A stretch of 53,618 nt of DNA, taken from contig JAKISS010000015.1 of assembly GCA_021648485.1 (NCBI GenBank), forward strand, positions 1-53,618, in the 5' to 3' direction. The position numbers and the translations under genes were made by a program. A model generated the notes under the pieces. The model saw only the letters and a list, made by a program, of their open reading frames with translations. It was not told the DNA's origin and made no database searches. This document shows, piece after piece, positions 26,274 through 35,419 of this stretch. This stretch comes from Gammaproteobacteria bacterium (GTDB lineage Bacteria > Pseudomonadota > Gammaproteobacteria > SZUA-152). Position 1 is the first letter of the stretch. Each line of letters opens with the position of its first letter.

Positions 26274-27449
26274 ATGGAACTGGCGTTATTGTTTATTTTG
26301 CTACCCATTGCAGCCGCTTCAGGCTGGTGGCTGGCAAAGCGTAATACGGTATCGTCTGATGCTTCAACGCACGGTGGTTGTGAGTTTTCCGCAGATTATT
26401 TCAAAGGCTTGAATTTGTTGCTCAATGAGCAGCCAGACAAGGCCATTGATGTGTTTGTGAAAATGTTGCAGGTCGATAACGATACGGTGGAGACTCATCT
26501 GGCGTTAGGCAATCTGTTTCGCAGTCGCGGTGAGGGTGACCGTGCTATTCGTATTCATCAAAATCTCATTGCCCGGCCGACACTCAGCAAAGAGCAACGG
26601 GCTTTGGCCTTATTTGAACTGAGTCAGGATTATCTGCGTGCTGGTTTGCTGGGGCGGGCAGAGACACTGTTTTTGGAGTTGCTGGAACAGGGTGTCTATC
26701 GAACGGAATCACTGGAAAGGTTGCTGGATATTTATCAGCAGGAAAAGGCATGGGAAAAGGCAATTGATACAGCGCGACGTTACGAGCTTCTTGCCGGGAA
26801 GCGCATGAATTTGGAAATTGCCCATTTTTATTGTGAGTTGGGTGATGGTTTTTTTGCTGGTGGTGAATACAAGTCGGCATTGAAAGCGGCGCGGCGTGCG
26901 TTAAATATTGACCGTCGATGTGTGCGGGCGACGTTGTTGCAAGCCCACGTGGAAAAGGCTAATGGTGATTGCAAGGCGGCGATTAAATCGTTGAAACAAG
27001 TCGAAAAACAGGCACCTCGATTTTTGCCGGAAATTGTTGCTCCTTTGTTATCATGTTATCAGAGCTTGGGTAAAACGATGGAGGCTGAGCACTATCTGGG
27101 CCATTTATCAGCAAAGTATGGTGGTATTACTCCTTTGCTGGGGCTTGCCGATTTACTGCGCCAGCGTGGTAATGAGCGGGAGGCTTCGGAGCGTATCGCG
27201 AAATCATTGAGTGAGCGGCCGTCCGTACGCGGCTTGGACCATTTAATAGAATTACATTTGACCAACAGTGAGGGTGTTGCGCGCGAAAACTTGTTGATTC
27301 TGAAAGGCTTGACCCGGCGGTTGCTGGAAGAAAAATTACCGTACCGTTGTGGCAATTGTGGTTTCAAAGTAAAAGTTTTGCAGTGGCGCTGCCCGACCTG
27401 TAAAGACTGGGCAAGCATTCAGCCAATTCAAGGAGTTATTGGTGAGTAA
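26274..27449 (+). CDS. lapB: LPS assembly protein LapB (TPR and rubredoxin-like)
   Basis: LapB (391 residues, formerly YciM) adjusts LPS synthesis by presenting LpxC to the FtsH protease. An N-terminal membrane anchor (residues 1-20) is followed by about nine tetratricopeptide repeats (from about 37 to 330; for example DKAIDVFVKMLQVDNDTVET) and a C-terminal rubredoxin-type metal knuckle with CGNCGF and CPTCKDW. The four cysteines needed to bind metal are all present. It follows lapA after 26 bases. A long non-coding spacer with a palindromic repeat separates it from pyrF. Confidence 0.96.
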   Translation: MELALLFILLPIAAASGWWLAKRNTVSSDASTHGGCEFSADYFKGLNLLLNEQPDKAIDVFVKMLQVDNDTVETHLALGNLFRSRGEGDRAIRIHQNLIARPTLSKEQRALALFELSQDYLRAGLLGRAETLFLELLEQGVYRTESLERLLDIYQQEKAWEKAIDTARRYELLAGKRMNLEIAHFYCELGDGFFAGGEYKSALKAARRALNIDRRCVRATLLQAHVEKANGDCKAAIKSLKQVEKQAPRFLPEIVAPLLSCYQSLGKTMEAEHYLGHLSAKYGGITPLLGLADLLRQRGNEREASERIAKSLSERPSVRGLDHLIELHLTNSEGVARENLLILKGLTRRLLEEKLPYRCGNCGFKVKVLQWRCPTCKDWASIQPIQGVIGE

Positions 27450-27790
27450 CTGATGTTACTCACTCGGAATAATGAATCAATGACTGACGGTTTTTACATG
27501 ACACTACAATGTCTATTCTGACGGAAGCCTGCGCAATATCAGACGCTCTTGAACAATCGTGGGAGGTTATGTTGTCGTGGTACTGACAAGGGGTGTGTTA
27601 TAAGCGCGGAGGTCGCAAAGACGCAGAGGACACAACGTTTTTAGTGTTTTTCTCTGCGTTCTTTGCGCCTCTGCGACCTCTGCGTTAAATACCCAGTGAT
27701 TCTTAAAACAGGTGTTTTTAGCGCTTAATTCACATTTAAGGCCTGCGTAACATCAGTGAGTAATGTTGTACGTTTAGTGGGGGTAAATTA
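27450..27790. other. Intergenic region between lapB and pyrF
   Basis: No protein gene is seen. The centre holds a large imperfect palindrome (27601-27687, listed separately). The right end carries GGGGG at 27778-27782, which could serve as ribosome binding site of a short leader frame starting at 27791. Confidence 0.5.
27601..27687. repeat. Palindromic dispersed repeat, full copy
   Basis: The left arm TAAGCGCGGAGGTCGC (27601-27616) pairs imperfectly with GCGACCTCTGCGTTA (27673-27687), and complementarity extends inward through GACGCAGAGG and related segments to a T-rich centre. The right arm recurs, inverted, at 5642-5687. It resembles the small dispersed intergenic palindromes of many proteobacteria and has no coding capacity. 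Confidence 0.75.
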
Positions 27791-27838
27791 ATGAAGCATC
27801 AAGGTATTGTAAAACAAGGTGTTGTAAAAAATGGCTGA
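27791..27838 (+). CDS. Putative 15-codon leader ORF overlapping pyrF
   Basis: The frame [15 protein letters not shown] starts at an ATG 8 bases after GGGGG and ends at the TGA 27836-27838, inside the first codons of pyrF (8-base overlap). It consists largely of a 15-base tandem repeat (CAAGGTATTGTAAAA and CAAGGTGTTGTAAAA). The arrangement would allow translational coupling. The repeat also supplies the only AAGGTG near the pyrF start, so the frame may be accidental. Confidence 0.3.
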   Translation: MKHQGIVKQGVVKNG

Positions 27839-28565
27839 GTCAACCATTAATTCAGGAACTTTTGGTCCAAAAATCATTGTTGCGCTGGACTTTCCCAGTG
27901 CCGATGCTGCACTGCATTTGGCGCATGCACTTGATCCGAGTCAGTGTCGTGTGAAGGTGGGGAAGGAATTATTTACTCGCGCTGGGCCTGTTTTAGTTGA
28001 GCAGCTACAGCAACTTGGTTTTGATGTTTTTCTGGATCTCAAATATCACGATATCCCCAATACGACTGCGCAGGCTTGTCGTGCAGCGGCTGAACTGGGT
28101 GTGTGGATGGTTAATGTGCATGCTTTGGGCGGGCGACGCATGATGGAGGCCGCGTGCGAGGCTATTGATAAAACGGCGCACCGGCCTTTGTTGATTGCAG
28201 TTACCGTTCTCACCAGTCTGGATGCGGATGAATTACACGAAGTCGGATTGTCCGGGAATCCTGAAGACAATGTGCTGCGGCTAGCTTGTTTGGCTGAGAC
28301 AGCAGGCTTGGATGGGGTGGTGTGCTCGCCACGGGAAGTAGCCGCTTTGCGGGAAACTGTTGCTAATGATTTTCAGTTGGTGACTCCTGGTGTGCGTCCT
28401 GCTGGGGTTGCGGTGGGTGATCAAAAGCGTATTACCACCCCGGAAGATGCTATTTGTCTGGGGGCGAGTTATCTGGTGATAGGACGTCCTATCACTCAGG
28501 CTGAGAATCCACCTGCGGCTTTGGCTGAAATTAATGCGGCAATTGATATTGAGCGAATTCGGTAA
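27831..28565 (+). CDS. pyrF: Orotidine 5'-phosphate decarboxylase
   Basis: PyrF (244 residues) makes UMP from OMP in the last step of pyrimidine synthesis. The TIM-barrel signatures are [26 protein letters not shown] and the catalytic [13 protein letters not shown] with its Lys/Asp network; the phosphate-binding end is TPGVRPAG and [14 protein letters not shown]. The start ATG at 27831 gives a short N-terminal extension (MAESTINSG) relative to the core. Its position between lapB and the comEA-like gene is conserved. A small upstream frame overlaps its start. Confidence 0.97.
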   Translation: MAESTINSGTFGPKIIVALDFPSADAALHLAHALDPSQCRVKVGKELFTRAGPVLVEQLQQLGFDVFLDLKYHDIPNTTAQACRAAAELGVWMVNVHALGGRRMMEAACEAIDKTAHRPLLIAVTVLTSLDADELHEVGLSGNPEDNVLRLACLAETAGLDGVVCSPREVAALRETVANDFQLVTPGVRPAGVAVGDQKRITTPEDAICLGASYLVIGRPITQAENPPAALAEINAAIDIERIR

Positions 28566-28667
28566 TATCACCCACTTATATTTGGTTGACCGGCACGCTG
28601 AGATTCTCTACGCTGGTCCGCGCTAATTACAGCACAACTATAGTTTTTACAGGAAAGGAGTCTTGTT

Positions 28668-28964
28668 ATGTCGATTGTTTCACGTCGTTTTTCACGGGTT
28701 GTTGTTTTCGGTTGTTTTGCACTGTTTTTACTCGTGGCTTCATTTGGCGCGTTCGCTACCTCTGTGAATATCAATACTGCGGATGCCGGTACTCTGGCTT
28801 CGGAACTCAATGGCGTGGGTGCCGCTAAAGCCGCAGCGATTGTTGCTTACCGGGAGAGCAATGGCCCCTTCAAACAGTTGGAGGATTTGCTCTTGGTTAA
28901 AGGTGTGGGTGAGAAGATCCTAGAGAAAAACCGGGCGATTTTAGTGGTGCAGGAGCAGAATTAG
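28668..28964 (+). CDS. ComEA-like helix-hairpin-helix protein
   Basis: The 98-residue product has a signal peptide (about 1-31, ending SFGAFA) and a ComEA-type double helix-hairpin-helix: SVNINTADAGTLASELNGVG, AAIVAYRESNGPF and LLLVKGVGEKIL. Such proteins bind DNA in the periplasm; in naturally competent species they ratchet DNA through the outer membrane, though many short homologues are not proven to do so. AAAGGAG at 28654-28660 precedes the ATG. Placement after pyrF matches other gammaproteobacteria. Confidence 0.92.
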   Translation: MSIVSRRFSRVVVFGCFALFLLVASFGAFATSVNINTADAGTLASELNGVGAAKAAAIVAYRESNGPFKQLEDLLLVKGVGEKILEKNRAILVVQEQN

Positions 28965-29388
28965 GCGTTACTTAGTTTAGGTTTTTGATTTTATGTTTTG
29001 TGGCCTTGAAGGTTTTGTTTATGACTTAACCGAAGCTGTTTGATTTTGGTACAGCAGGCAGACTCGCCGGGCAGCGGGTGTTATTTGATTCATTCAAATG
29101 GCACCTGTTGTCCGGTGATTGCGTTAGCCAAGGGGAAGGTAGAGGTTTTGTGCTTATTTCTCTGGTGAAAAATTATACAATTTGTGGCGAAGTTGCTAGC
29201 ATGAGCAACATTGTAGGAAAAGTCTTACAGTCTGGGCAGCAAAAATGTGTATGGATGGTGGCCAATAGACTTTCAGTGTTGTGTTGGAACCAGAACACAA
29301 GATTAAAAAGCGCCCTGTCTTTTGAGTATTATTGCTAAGCATCCCTGCCAAAATTGTTGAAGCAACCGTTGGAATACAAAGTGCCGTA
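28965..29388. other. Leader region of wzz with paired hairpins
   Basis: No gene is supported in this 424-base spacer (an 86-codon frame at 29078-29338 has no recognisable features). Two perfect or near-perfect hairpins lie next to each other: GTTGCT (29192-29197) with AGCAAC (29204-29209), and TGTAGGA (29212-29218) with TCTTACA (29223-29229). A TATACA at 29174-29179 just upstream could be a -10. It may be the control region of the polysaccharide genes that follow. Confidence 0.45.
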
Positions 29389-30468
29389 ATGACTAAAAAC
29401 CCGCCCCCACATGAACAAAATCTGTTGCCACATCTTTATGAGAACGGTTACGAGGATGAAATTAATCTGGTCGATTTGTGGCTGGTATTGATGAAACATC
29501 GTACGTTGATAGCTGCTGTGGTGGTGCTGTGTGTGCTGGCAGGGGTTATGTTCGCATTGTTGGTTCCTGCTAAATATCAATACAGCACTTCCATTGAGCT
29601 TGGCGCACGATTGAACGGCGAAAATGATGTGGTTGTCATTGAAACGCCGGAAACCCTGTTGGCCAAAATCCAGGAGAGTTATATTCCTTTGGCGCGGCAG
29701 CAGTATCAGCAATATCTTGCTGAGCATTCTGTTGTGGAGGGCGTGCTCAAGATTGAAGCCCGCATTCCTAAAGGCAGTCAGATTATTGTCTTAAGCAGCA
29801 AGGGACCAGAGGATGCTGGTGTGATGCACAAGGCGGTACAACAGTCCGTGATTAATATGGTTAAGATGGATCACAAGCGTATCACTGATGTATTGCGCAA
29901 GGAGACAGAAATCCTTCAGAATCGGGCGAAGGCTAAACTGGAAGAATTGAAGGATGATGCGACACTGATTCAGGCGCGAGAGGAACGCCTGGAGGATGTC
30001 TCGGTATTATTGGCCGACCAAGCCAAAGAGGTGCGTGACGATCTGGCGCAAGCCAGGGAAGACCGGGCTAATGCCATCAAACAGACCAGCGATGAGTCCC
30101 GGGCACTGACGTTGATGATGCTCGATAACGGTGTACAGCAGTATCGTCAGCGTTTGGCGCAAATCGATGAACGCCTGAAAATCAAAGTAGTGGATTCGCG
30201 GGATACGTTGGTCAGACAATTGGCCAATAATCACCGCGCGCAACTCAGCCAGCAGGATACTATCGCCAAATTGAAAATCCAGCTTGCCAGCTTGCGTGAA
30301 ACGCGGGCTTTGACGCCCCCCATGCGTTCACTGGAAACCACGGGGCCGGGTAGTTCGTTGATTGTTATGTTGGCGTTGCTGCTGGGGTTGATGTTGGGTG
30401 TGTTTACGGCATTTTTTGCCGAATTTTTGTCCAAAGTGCGTAACCAAAACCTGATTACACAGGATTAA
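29389..30468 (+). CDS. Wzz-type polysaccharide chain length regulator
   Basis: The protein (about 359 residues) has the Wzz/PCP layout: a short cytoplasmic N-terminus with INLVDLWLVLMKHR, a transmembrane helix (about 36-58), a large periplasmic region with a long coiled coil (about 155-290; KETEILQNRAKAKLEELKDD), and a second helix (about 320-343). PCP-1 proteins of this length set the modal length of O-antigen or exopolysaccharide made by Wzy. There is no C-terminal tyrosine kinase. The start at 29389 gives MTKNPPPHEQN; an ATG at 29332 is also in frame but lacks support. manC follows after 84 bases. Confidence 0.88.
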   Translation: MTKNPPPHEQNLLPHLYENGYEDEINLVDLWLVLMKHRTLIAAVVVLCVLAGVMFALLVPAKYQYSTSIELGARLNGENDVVVIETPETLLAKIQESYIPLARQQYQQYLAEHSVVEGVLKIEARIPKGSQIIVLSSKGPEDAGVMHKAVQQSVINMVKMDHKRITDVLRKETEILQNRAKAKLEELKDDATLIQAREERLEDVSVLLADQAKEVRDDLAQAREDRANAIKQTSDESRALTLMMLDNGVQQYRQRLAQIDERLKIKVVDSRDTLVRQLANNHRAQLSQQDTIAKLKIQLASLRETRALTPPMRSLETTGPGSSLIVMLALLLGLMLGVFTAFFAEFLSKVRNQNLITQD

Positions 30469-30552
30469 TGCCAATGTTGAGTTGCCAATGTTGAAAGACG
30501 CACGCATACTCTCATGGAAAATTAATCGTCCTAAATTTCCTGTCACTTATTT

Positions 30553-32025
30553 ATGAAAATCCAACCTGTTATTCTTTCCGGCGGAGCCGGTGCTCGTCTC
30601 TGGCCGTTATCACGAGAGCAATATCCTAAACAATTGCTGGCGTTTCAAGGCAAATCTACTCTGTTGCAGCAAACTGTTCAGCGTCTGGACGGTTTGTCGG
30701 CATTTGTGGGGCGAGTTGCCGAGCCAATGATTGTGTGTAACGAGCAACATCGGTTTTTGGTGGCTGAGCAGTTGCGTGCCATTGGTCATCAGTCCGCTGC
30801 CATTTTGCTGGAGCCTGAAGGCCGGAATACTGCCCCGGCATTGACGGTGGCGGCACTCGCCGTTCTCAGTCAGGATGATGATCCTGTATTGTTGGTTATG
30901 CCAGCAGATCATGTGATTGTTGATACGGAGGCATACCATGCGGCGGTGAAAGCGGCGGCCGAATTGGCGAACGATGGTGCGTTGGTGACTTTTGGTATTG
31001 TGCCTACAGCCCCTGAAACGGGTTTTGGTTATATTCGTAAAGGGAGCCCCATTAACGCTACTCAGTCGTGCTGGTTAGATGCCTTCGTGGAAAAACCTGA
31101 TGCTGACACAGCCCAAGCTTATGTGGAGTCCGATGAATACCTGTGGAACAGTGGCATGTTCGTGATGCGTGCCTCGGTGTGGATTGAGCAGCTGACACAA
31201 TTTCAACCACAAATAGTGGCTGCCTGTCGGCAGGCATTGGAGCAGGCTGCTGATGATTTGGATTTTTGTCGGCTCGATGCAGATGCCTTCAGGGCTTGCC
31301 CCAATGATTCCATTGATTACGTTGTCATGGAAAGGCTGGGAGCAGATGCAGGCGGTGAAACGCTGGCAGCCGTTGTGCCACTGGATGCCGGGTGGTCAGA
31401 TTTGGGTGCGTGGTCGGCCATTTGGGAGGCCGGAGAGTCTTGCGGTGATGGCAATGTTAGTAAAGGTGACGTGTTGTCGCATAATTGTAGTAACAGCCTG
31501 TTTTACTCAGAACATCGATTGGTGGCTGGCGTTGGTCTGAACGATATTTTAGTGGTGGAAACGGCAGACGCAGTGATGGTGGCCCATAAAGACCATGCTC
31601 AAGACGTGAAAAAAATCGTTGAGCGGCTCAAGGTTGATAGACGCAATGAGCGCTTGGTACATCGTCAGGTATATCGCCCTTGGGGTTCTTACGAGTGCAT
31701 CGATGCTGGGGAGCGTTTTCAGGTGAAGCGTATTGTTGTCAATTCGGGAGCAGCCCTTTCTTTACAAATGCATCATCACCGCGCGGAGCATTGGATTGTA
31801 GTGAAGGGAACGGCCAGGGTTACCTGTGGTGATAAATCGTTTCTTTTGTCGGAAAACCAATCAACCTATATTCCCATCGGCGAAAAACATCGCTTGGAGA
31901 ACCCGGGTACGATGCCGCTGGAGATTATCGAGGTGCAGTCTGGTAGCTATCTGGGTGAGGATGACATCGTCCGTTTCGAAGATCGCTATGGCCGAAAAGG
32001 GGATGGTCGTCACGAAGTGAATTGA
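30553..32025 (+). CDS. manC: Mannose-1-phosphate guanylyltransferase / mannose-6-phosphate isomerase
   Basis: This bifunctional enzyme (490 residues) isomerises fructose-6-P to mannose-6-P and makes GDP-mannose from mannose-1-P. The pyrophosphorylase signature VILSGGAGARLWPLSREQYP lies at the N-terminus, with FVEKPDADTA and WNSGMFVMRA in the sugar-nucleotide domain. The C-terminal cupin of the type II isomerase holds SLQMHHHRAEHWIVVKGTA. GDP-mannose may feed mannosyl residues; the gmd gene that would turn it toward fucose is a relic at 52665-53492. Phosphomannomutase is not in the window. It follows wzz. Confidence 0.97.
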   Translation: MKIQPVILSGGAGARLWPLSREQYPKQLLAFQGKSTLLQQTVQRLDGLSAFVGRVAEPMIVCNEQHRFLVAEQLRAIGHQSAAILLEPEGRNTAPALTVAALAVLSQDDDPVLLVMPADHVIVDTEAYHAAVKAAAELANDGALVTFGIVPTAPETGFGYIRKGSPINATQSCWLDAFVEKPDADTAQAYVESDEYLWNSGMFVMRASVWIEQLTQFQPQIVAACRQALEQAADDLDFCRLDADAFRACPNDSIDYVVMERLGADAGGETLAAVVPLDAGWSDLGAWSAIWEAGESCGDGNVSKGDVLSHNCSNSLFYSEHRLVAGVGLNDILVVETADAVMVAHKDHAQDVKKIVERLKVDRRNERLVHRQVYRPWGSYECIDAGERFQVKRIVVNSGAALSLQMHHHRAEHWIVVKGTARVTCGDKSFLLSENQSTYIPIGEKHRLENPGTMPLEIIEVQSGSYLGEDDIVRFEDRYGRKGDGRHEVN

Positions 32026-32109
32026 AAGATAATCGATCTGCGAGTAGAATACCCTGTTTTTTTGCCTACATATATCCATCGGTTATTAAGAGTAAGGAAC
32101 ACAAGTATA

Positions 32110-33270
32110 ATGACGAATTCGCATTTATTTACCTCGGAATCCGTTTCCGAAGGGCACCCGGACAAGGTTGCCGACCAGATTTCTGATGCCATTCTTGACG
32201 CAATTTTTGAGCAGGACACCGCGGCCCGTGTGGCCTGTGAAACCATGGTTAATACTGGAATGGTGGTGATTTCCGGCGAAATAACCACCTCGGCCTGGGT
32301 CGATATGCAAGCGGTGGTGCGCGATACGGTGAAGCGCATTGGCTATGACAGCTCCGAGATGGGTTTCGATTACGCCTCCTGCGCGGTGCTGACCTCCATT
32401 GACAAACAGTCTGCGGACATTGCCGTGGGTGTTGATGAAACGGATGCCCATGAACAGGGTGCCGGTGATCAGGGTTTGATGTTCGGTTATGCCAGTAATG
32501 AAACCGATGTGTTGATGCCTGCGCCTATTACTTACGCCCACCGCTTAGTGAAGCGTCAGGCTGAAGTGCGTAAAAATGGCACTTTGCCTTGGTTGCGCCC
32601 GGATGCAAAGAGCCAGGTTACCTTTCGCTACGAAGACAATAAGCCTGTGGGTATCGATGCTGTGGTGCTTTCTACCCAGCACAGTGAGGATATTGATACT
32701 CCGGCTTTGCGTGAAGCGGTAATGGAGGAAATTATCAAGCCCATATTGCCGGGAGAGTGGTTGACGGTAGATACCAAATATCATATTAATCCCACTGGCC
32801 GTTTTGTTATTGGTGGCCCAGTGGGTGATTGTGGCCTCACCGGGCGTAAGATTATTGTTGACACTTACGGTGGAATGGCGCGGCATGGTGGTGGTGCTTT
32901 CTCCGGCAAAGATCCTTCCAAGGTAGATCGTTCGGCGGCTTATGCTGCTCGTTATGTGGCGAAGAATATTGTTGCTGCTGGTCTGGCTGATCGTTGTGAG
33001 ATTCAGGTGTCGTATGCCATTGGTGTGTCAGAACCGACCTCGATCAGTGTTGAGACTTTTGGTTCTGGTAAAGTTGATGACAGCCGTATCGTGCAGCTGG
33101 TACGGGAATACTTTGATTTGCGTGCGGGTGGTTTGGTGAAAATGCTCGATCTGTTGCGTCCTATTTACAGCGCTACTGCGGCGTATGGACATTTCGGTCG
33201 TGAAAATGAAGGTTTTCCCTGGGAAGTGACTGACAAGGCGGACGTTTTGCGGGATGCCGCAGGTATCTAG
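32110..33270 (+). CDS. metK: S-adenosylmethionine synthetase
   Basis: MetK (386 residues) makes SAM from methionine and ATP, the first step of the activated methyl cycle encoded here. Motifs are [37 protein letters not shown], and [20 protein letters not shown] for the phosphate site. The start is the ATG at 32110 with AAGGA at 32096-32100; the upstream extension is unsupported. A SAH riboswitch and ahcY follow. I saw no SAM-binding riboswitch in its 84-base leader. Confidence 0.98.
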   Translation: MTNSHLFTSESVSEGHPDKVADQISDAILDAIFEQDTAARVACETMVNTGMVVISGEITTSAWVDMQAVVRDTVKRIGYDSSEMGFDYASCAVLTSIDKQSADIAVGVDETDAHEQGAGDQGLMFGYASNETDVLMPAPITYAHRLVKRQAEVRKNGTLPWLRPDAKSQVTFRYEDNKPVGIDAVVLSTQHSEDIDTPALREAVMEEIIKPILPGEWLTVDTKYHINPTGRFVIGGPVGDCGLTGRKIIVDTYGGMARHGGGAFSGKDPSKVDRSAAYAARYVAKNIVAAGLADRCEIQVSYAIGVSEPTSISVETFGSGKVDDSRIVQLVREYFDLRAGGLVKMLDLLRPIYSATAAYGHFGRENEGFPWEVTDKADVLRDAAGI

Positions 33271-33299
33271 TGTTTTAAAGTAATACAAAACATGCATTT

Positions 33300-33370
33300 C
33301 TTGAGGGGCGCTGCAGCGGAGTTTTCCGCCAGGCTCAAGGAGTGTAGTCAAAAGCAGGAACGGCGCTCAT
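33300..33370 (+). promoter_or_regulatory. SAH riboswitch in the ahcY leader
   Basis: The leader fits the S-adenosylhomocysteine riboswitch: P1 pairs CTTGAG (33300-33305) with CTCAAG (33334-33339); the conserved GGGCGCTGC stands at 33306-33314; a P2 hairpin GCGGA/TCCGC lies between; CCAGGCTC follows; and AACGGCGCTCA (33359-33369) closes a pseudoknot in which GGGCGC (33306-33311) pairs with GCGCTC (33363-33368). SAH binding normally switches ahcY expression on. Confidence 0.92.
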
Positions 33371-33427
33371 TCAACTTTTTAAAGCTTGCATCGAATGCAG
33401 TATTTGATGCAAAAAGGAGAATGAAAT

Positions 33428-34849
33428 ATGAATGCTGTTGTTGATTCCGGATTTACCGATTACAAAGTTGCCGATATTGGCCTGGCCGAATGGGGCCACA
33501 AAGAAATCGCCATTGCTGAAACTGAAATGCCGGGCCTGATGGCTCTGCGTGAAGAATTCGGAAAAGAGCAACCTCTCAAAGGTGCCCGTATCATGGGCAG
33601 CCTGCACATGACCATACAAACCGCAGTGCTTATTGAAACCCTGGTGGCTTTGGGTGCCGAAGTGCGTTGGGTGTCGTGCAATATTTATTCCACACAGGAT
33701 CACGCTGCTGCGGCTATCGCAGCCCAGGGCATTCCGGTTTATGCCTGGAAGGGTGAGAGTATCGAAGAGTACTGGTGGTGTACCGAACAGGCTTTTAACT
33801 GGCCTGATGGCAAACAGCCCAACATGATTCTGGACGACGGTGGCGATGCCACGTTGTTAGTACACAAAGGTGTTGAATTTGAAAAAGCCGGTGCTGTGCC
33901 GGATGCTAAAGACGGCGACAACGAAGAATACGTTGCGATTCTCGAAGTGCTGCGTCGCAACCTGCCCATCGACAACACCAAGTGGCAGAAAATGGCCGAA
34001 AGCATTCAGGGTGTGACGGAAGAAACAACGACAGGCGTACATCGTCTTTACCAGATGGTGGAAGCAGGCGAACTGTTATTTCCAGCAATGAATGTCAACG
34101 ATTCAGTGACTAAATCCAAATTCGACAATCTGTACGGCTGTCGTGAATCTTTACTGGACGGCATCAAGCGTGCAACAGATGTCATGATCGCCGGTAAAAT
34201 TTGTGTCGTACTGGGTTACGGTGATGTCGGTAAAGGCTGCGCTCAGGCCTTCCGTGGTATGGGTGCTACCGTATGGGTGACCGAGATTGATCCCATCTGT
34301 GCATTGCAAGCGGCAATGGAAGGTTATCGTGTGGTAGACATGAATGAAATTGCCAATCAAGGTGATATCTTTGTCACCACTACCGGCAATTTCGATGTGA
34401 TTGACCACGATCACATGGCCGCCATGAAAAATGAAGCCATTGTCTGCAACATCGGTCACTTTGATTCCGAGATCAACATCGCCTCACTGGAAAAATACGA
34501 GTGGGAAGAAATCAAGCCACAAGTGGACCACGTTACCTTCCCTGATGGTAAAAAGATCATCGTGCTGGCCAAAGGCCGACTGGTGAATCTGGGCTGTGCT
34601 ACCGGTCATCCCAGTTTCGTGATGTCTGCCTCTTTTACCAACCAGGTGCTGGCACAAATTGAGTTTTTCACCAAGGGTGATGATTATAAAAATGAAGTTT
34701 ATGTATTGCCCAAAACCCTGGATGAAAAGGTTGCACGCCTGCATTTGAGAAAAGTTGGCGTGAATCTTACGACGCTGTCGCAAGAACAGGCTGATTATAT
34801 TAATGTTCCGGTGGAAGGGCCCTACAAGCCCGGGCATTATCGCTACTAG
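33428..34849 (+). CDS. ahcY: S-adenosylhomocysteine hydrolase
   Basis: AhcY (473 residues) splits SAH, the inhibitory by-product of methylation, to adenosine and homocysteine with a tightly bound NAD. Key features are [20 protein letters not shown], the NAD-binding [39 protein letters not shown] and the C-terminal [10 protein letters not shown] that reaches the neighbouring subunit. AAGGAGA at 33414-33420 precedes the ATG by 7 bases. It includes the insertion typical of the long bacterial form. A SAH riboswitch precedes it; metF lies downstream after an inserted toxin-antitoxin pair. Confidence 0.98.
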   Translation: MNAVVDSGFTDYKVADIGLAEWGHKEIAIAETEMPGLMALREEFGKEQPLKGARIMGSLHMTIQTAVLIETLVALGAEVRWVSCNIYSTQDHAAAAIAAQGIPVYAWKGESIEEYWWCTEQAFNWPDGKQPNMILDDGGDATLLVHKGVEFEKAGAVPDAKDGDNEEYVAILEVLRRNLPIDNTKWQKMAESIQGVTEETTTGVHRLYQMVEAGELLFPAMNVNDSVTKSKFDNLYGCRESLLDGIKRATDVMIAGKICVVLGYGDVGKGCAQAFRGMGATVWVTEIDPICALQAAMEGYRVVDMNEIANQGDIFVTTTGNFDVIDHDHMAAMKNEAIVCNIGHFDSEINIASLEKYEWEEIKPQVDHVTFPDGKKIIVLAKGRLVNLGCATGHPSFVMSASFTNQVLAQIEFFTKGDDYKNEVYVLPKTLDEKVARLHLRKVGVNLTTLSQEQADYINVPVEGPYKPGHYRY

Positions 34850-34867
34850 GCGTCCGGGCTTAACATT

Positions 34868-34897
34868 ACGTCATTCCGGGTGAAGGCCGGAATCCAG
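34868..34897. repeat. GTCATTCCGG-type intergenic repeat
   Basis: ATTCCGG (34873-34879) pairs with CCGGAAT (34887-34893) in the context ACGTCATTCCGG...GGAATCCAG, a widespread dispersed bacterial repeat. It separates ahcY from the inserted nucleotidyltransferase/HEPN pair and may mark the left side of that insertion. Confidence 0.65.
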
Positions 34898-35038
34898 AGC
34901 AGGCAATAAAAGGTGTTTTGGGTTCCGGCTTGCGTGAAATGGTGATATTTGAGCTAATGACCAGGGATGGTTGCCTGAATTTACGTGTCACCTTAGCCTT
35001 TTCTGTATATCCAAAGAAAAGCCGGAGACAGAGCGGAT

Positions 35039-35419
35039 ATGGTTTTTCCAGAATTACAACAGGTGTTGGATGCACAGCCAGACATCGAGCTGGCGATACT
35101 TGTTGGCAGTCAGGCAGAAGGGTGTGCGCGTCCTGAAAGTGATTGGGATATCGCTATTCAATGGAAACGAGGCCTGTCATTGTTTGACTCTCTGGCAAAA
35201 ACCGAGATCCTGCGGCGTTCGCTGGCAACAGCCTTAACGGTTGAGGAAACGCGTATTGATCTGATTGATCTGCCAGGCGCAAAGCTTGCCATGCGTGCCG
35301 TGGTTGCCGAGGATGGTGTGCCATTGAAGGGCGAAGACAGCCTGGCCTGGAATCATTTTCTGGGACGAACGTGGCGTGAGCTGGAAACCTGGGAGTGGGA
35401 AAAGCAGCATGCGGCTTGA
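35039..35419 (+). CDS. MNT-type nucleotidyltransferase antitoxin (MntA-like), module 1
   Basis: The 126-residue protein is a minimal nucleotidyltransferase. The signature GS-x10-DxD is complete: G23-S24 ... D35-W-D37 in GSQAEGCARPESDWDIAI, with a third acidic residue likely in RIDLIDL. MntA-type antitoxins transfer AMP groups to a tyrosine of their HEPN toxin and so silence it. The stop overlaps the start of the HEPN gene by 11 bases, the usual arrangement. The pair stands between ahcY and metF, so it might share the SAH-controlled transcript. Family certain; antitoxin role by analogy with the Shewanella HepT/MntA system. Confidence 0.9.
   Translation: MVFPELQQVLDAQPDIELAILVGSQAEGCARPESDWDIAIQWKRGLSLFDSLAKTEILRRSLATALTVEETRIDLIDLPGAKLAMRAVVAEDGVPLKGEDSLAWNHFLGRTWRELETWEWEKQHAA

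Noticed and set aside
27801-27830. Two-unit 15-base repeat considered as CRISPR-like
   Set aside because: Units are directly adjacent without spacers and only two copies exist; it is a simple tandem duplication.
29078-29338. 86-codon frame upstream of wzz
   Set aside because: No recognisable motif and it covers the hairpin-bearing leader; composition looks like non-coding sequence.
32026-32109. SAM riboswitch before metK
   Set aside because: The 84-base leader is too short and lacks the conserved cores of known SAM riboswitch classes.
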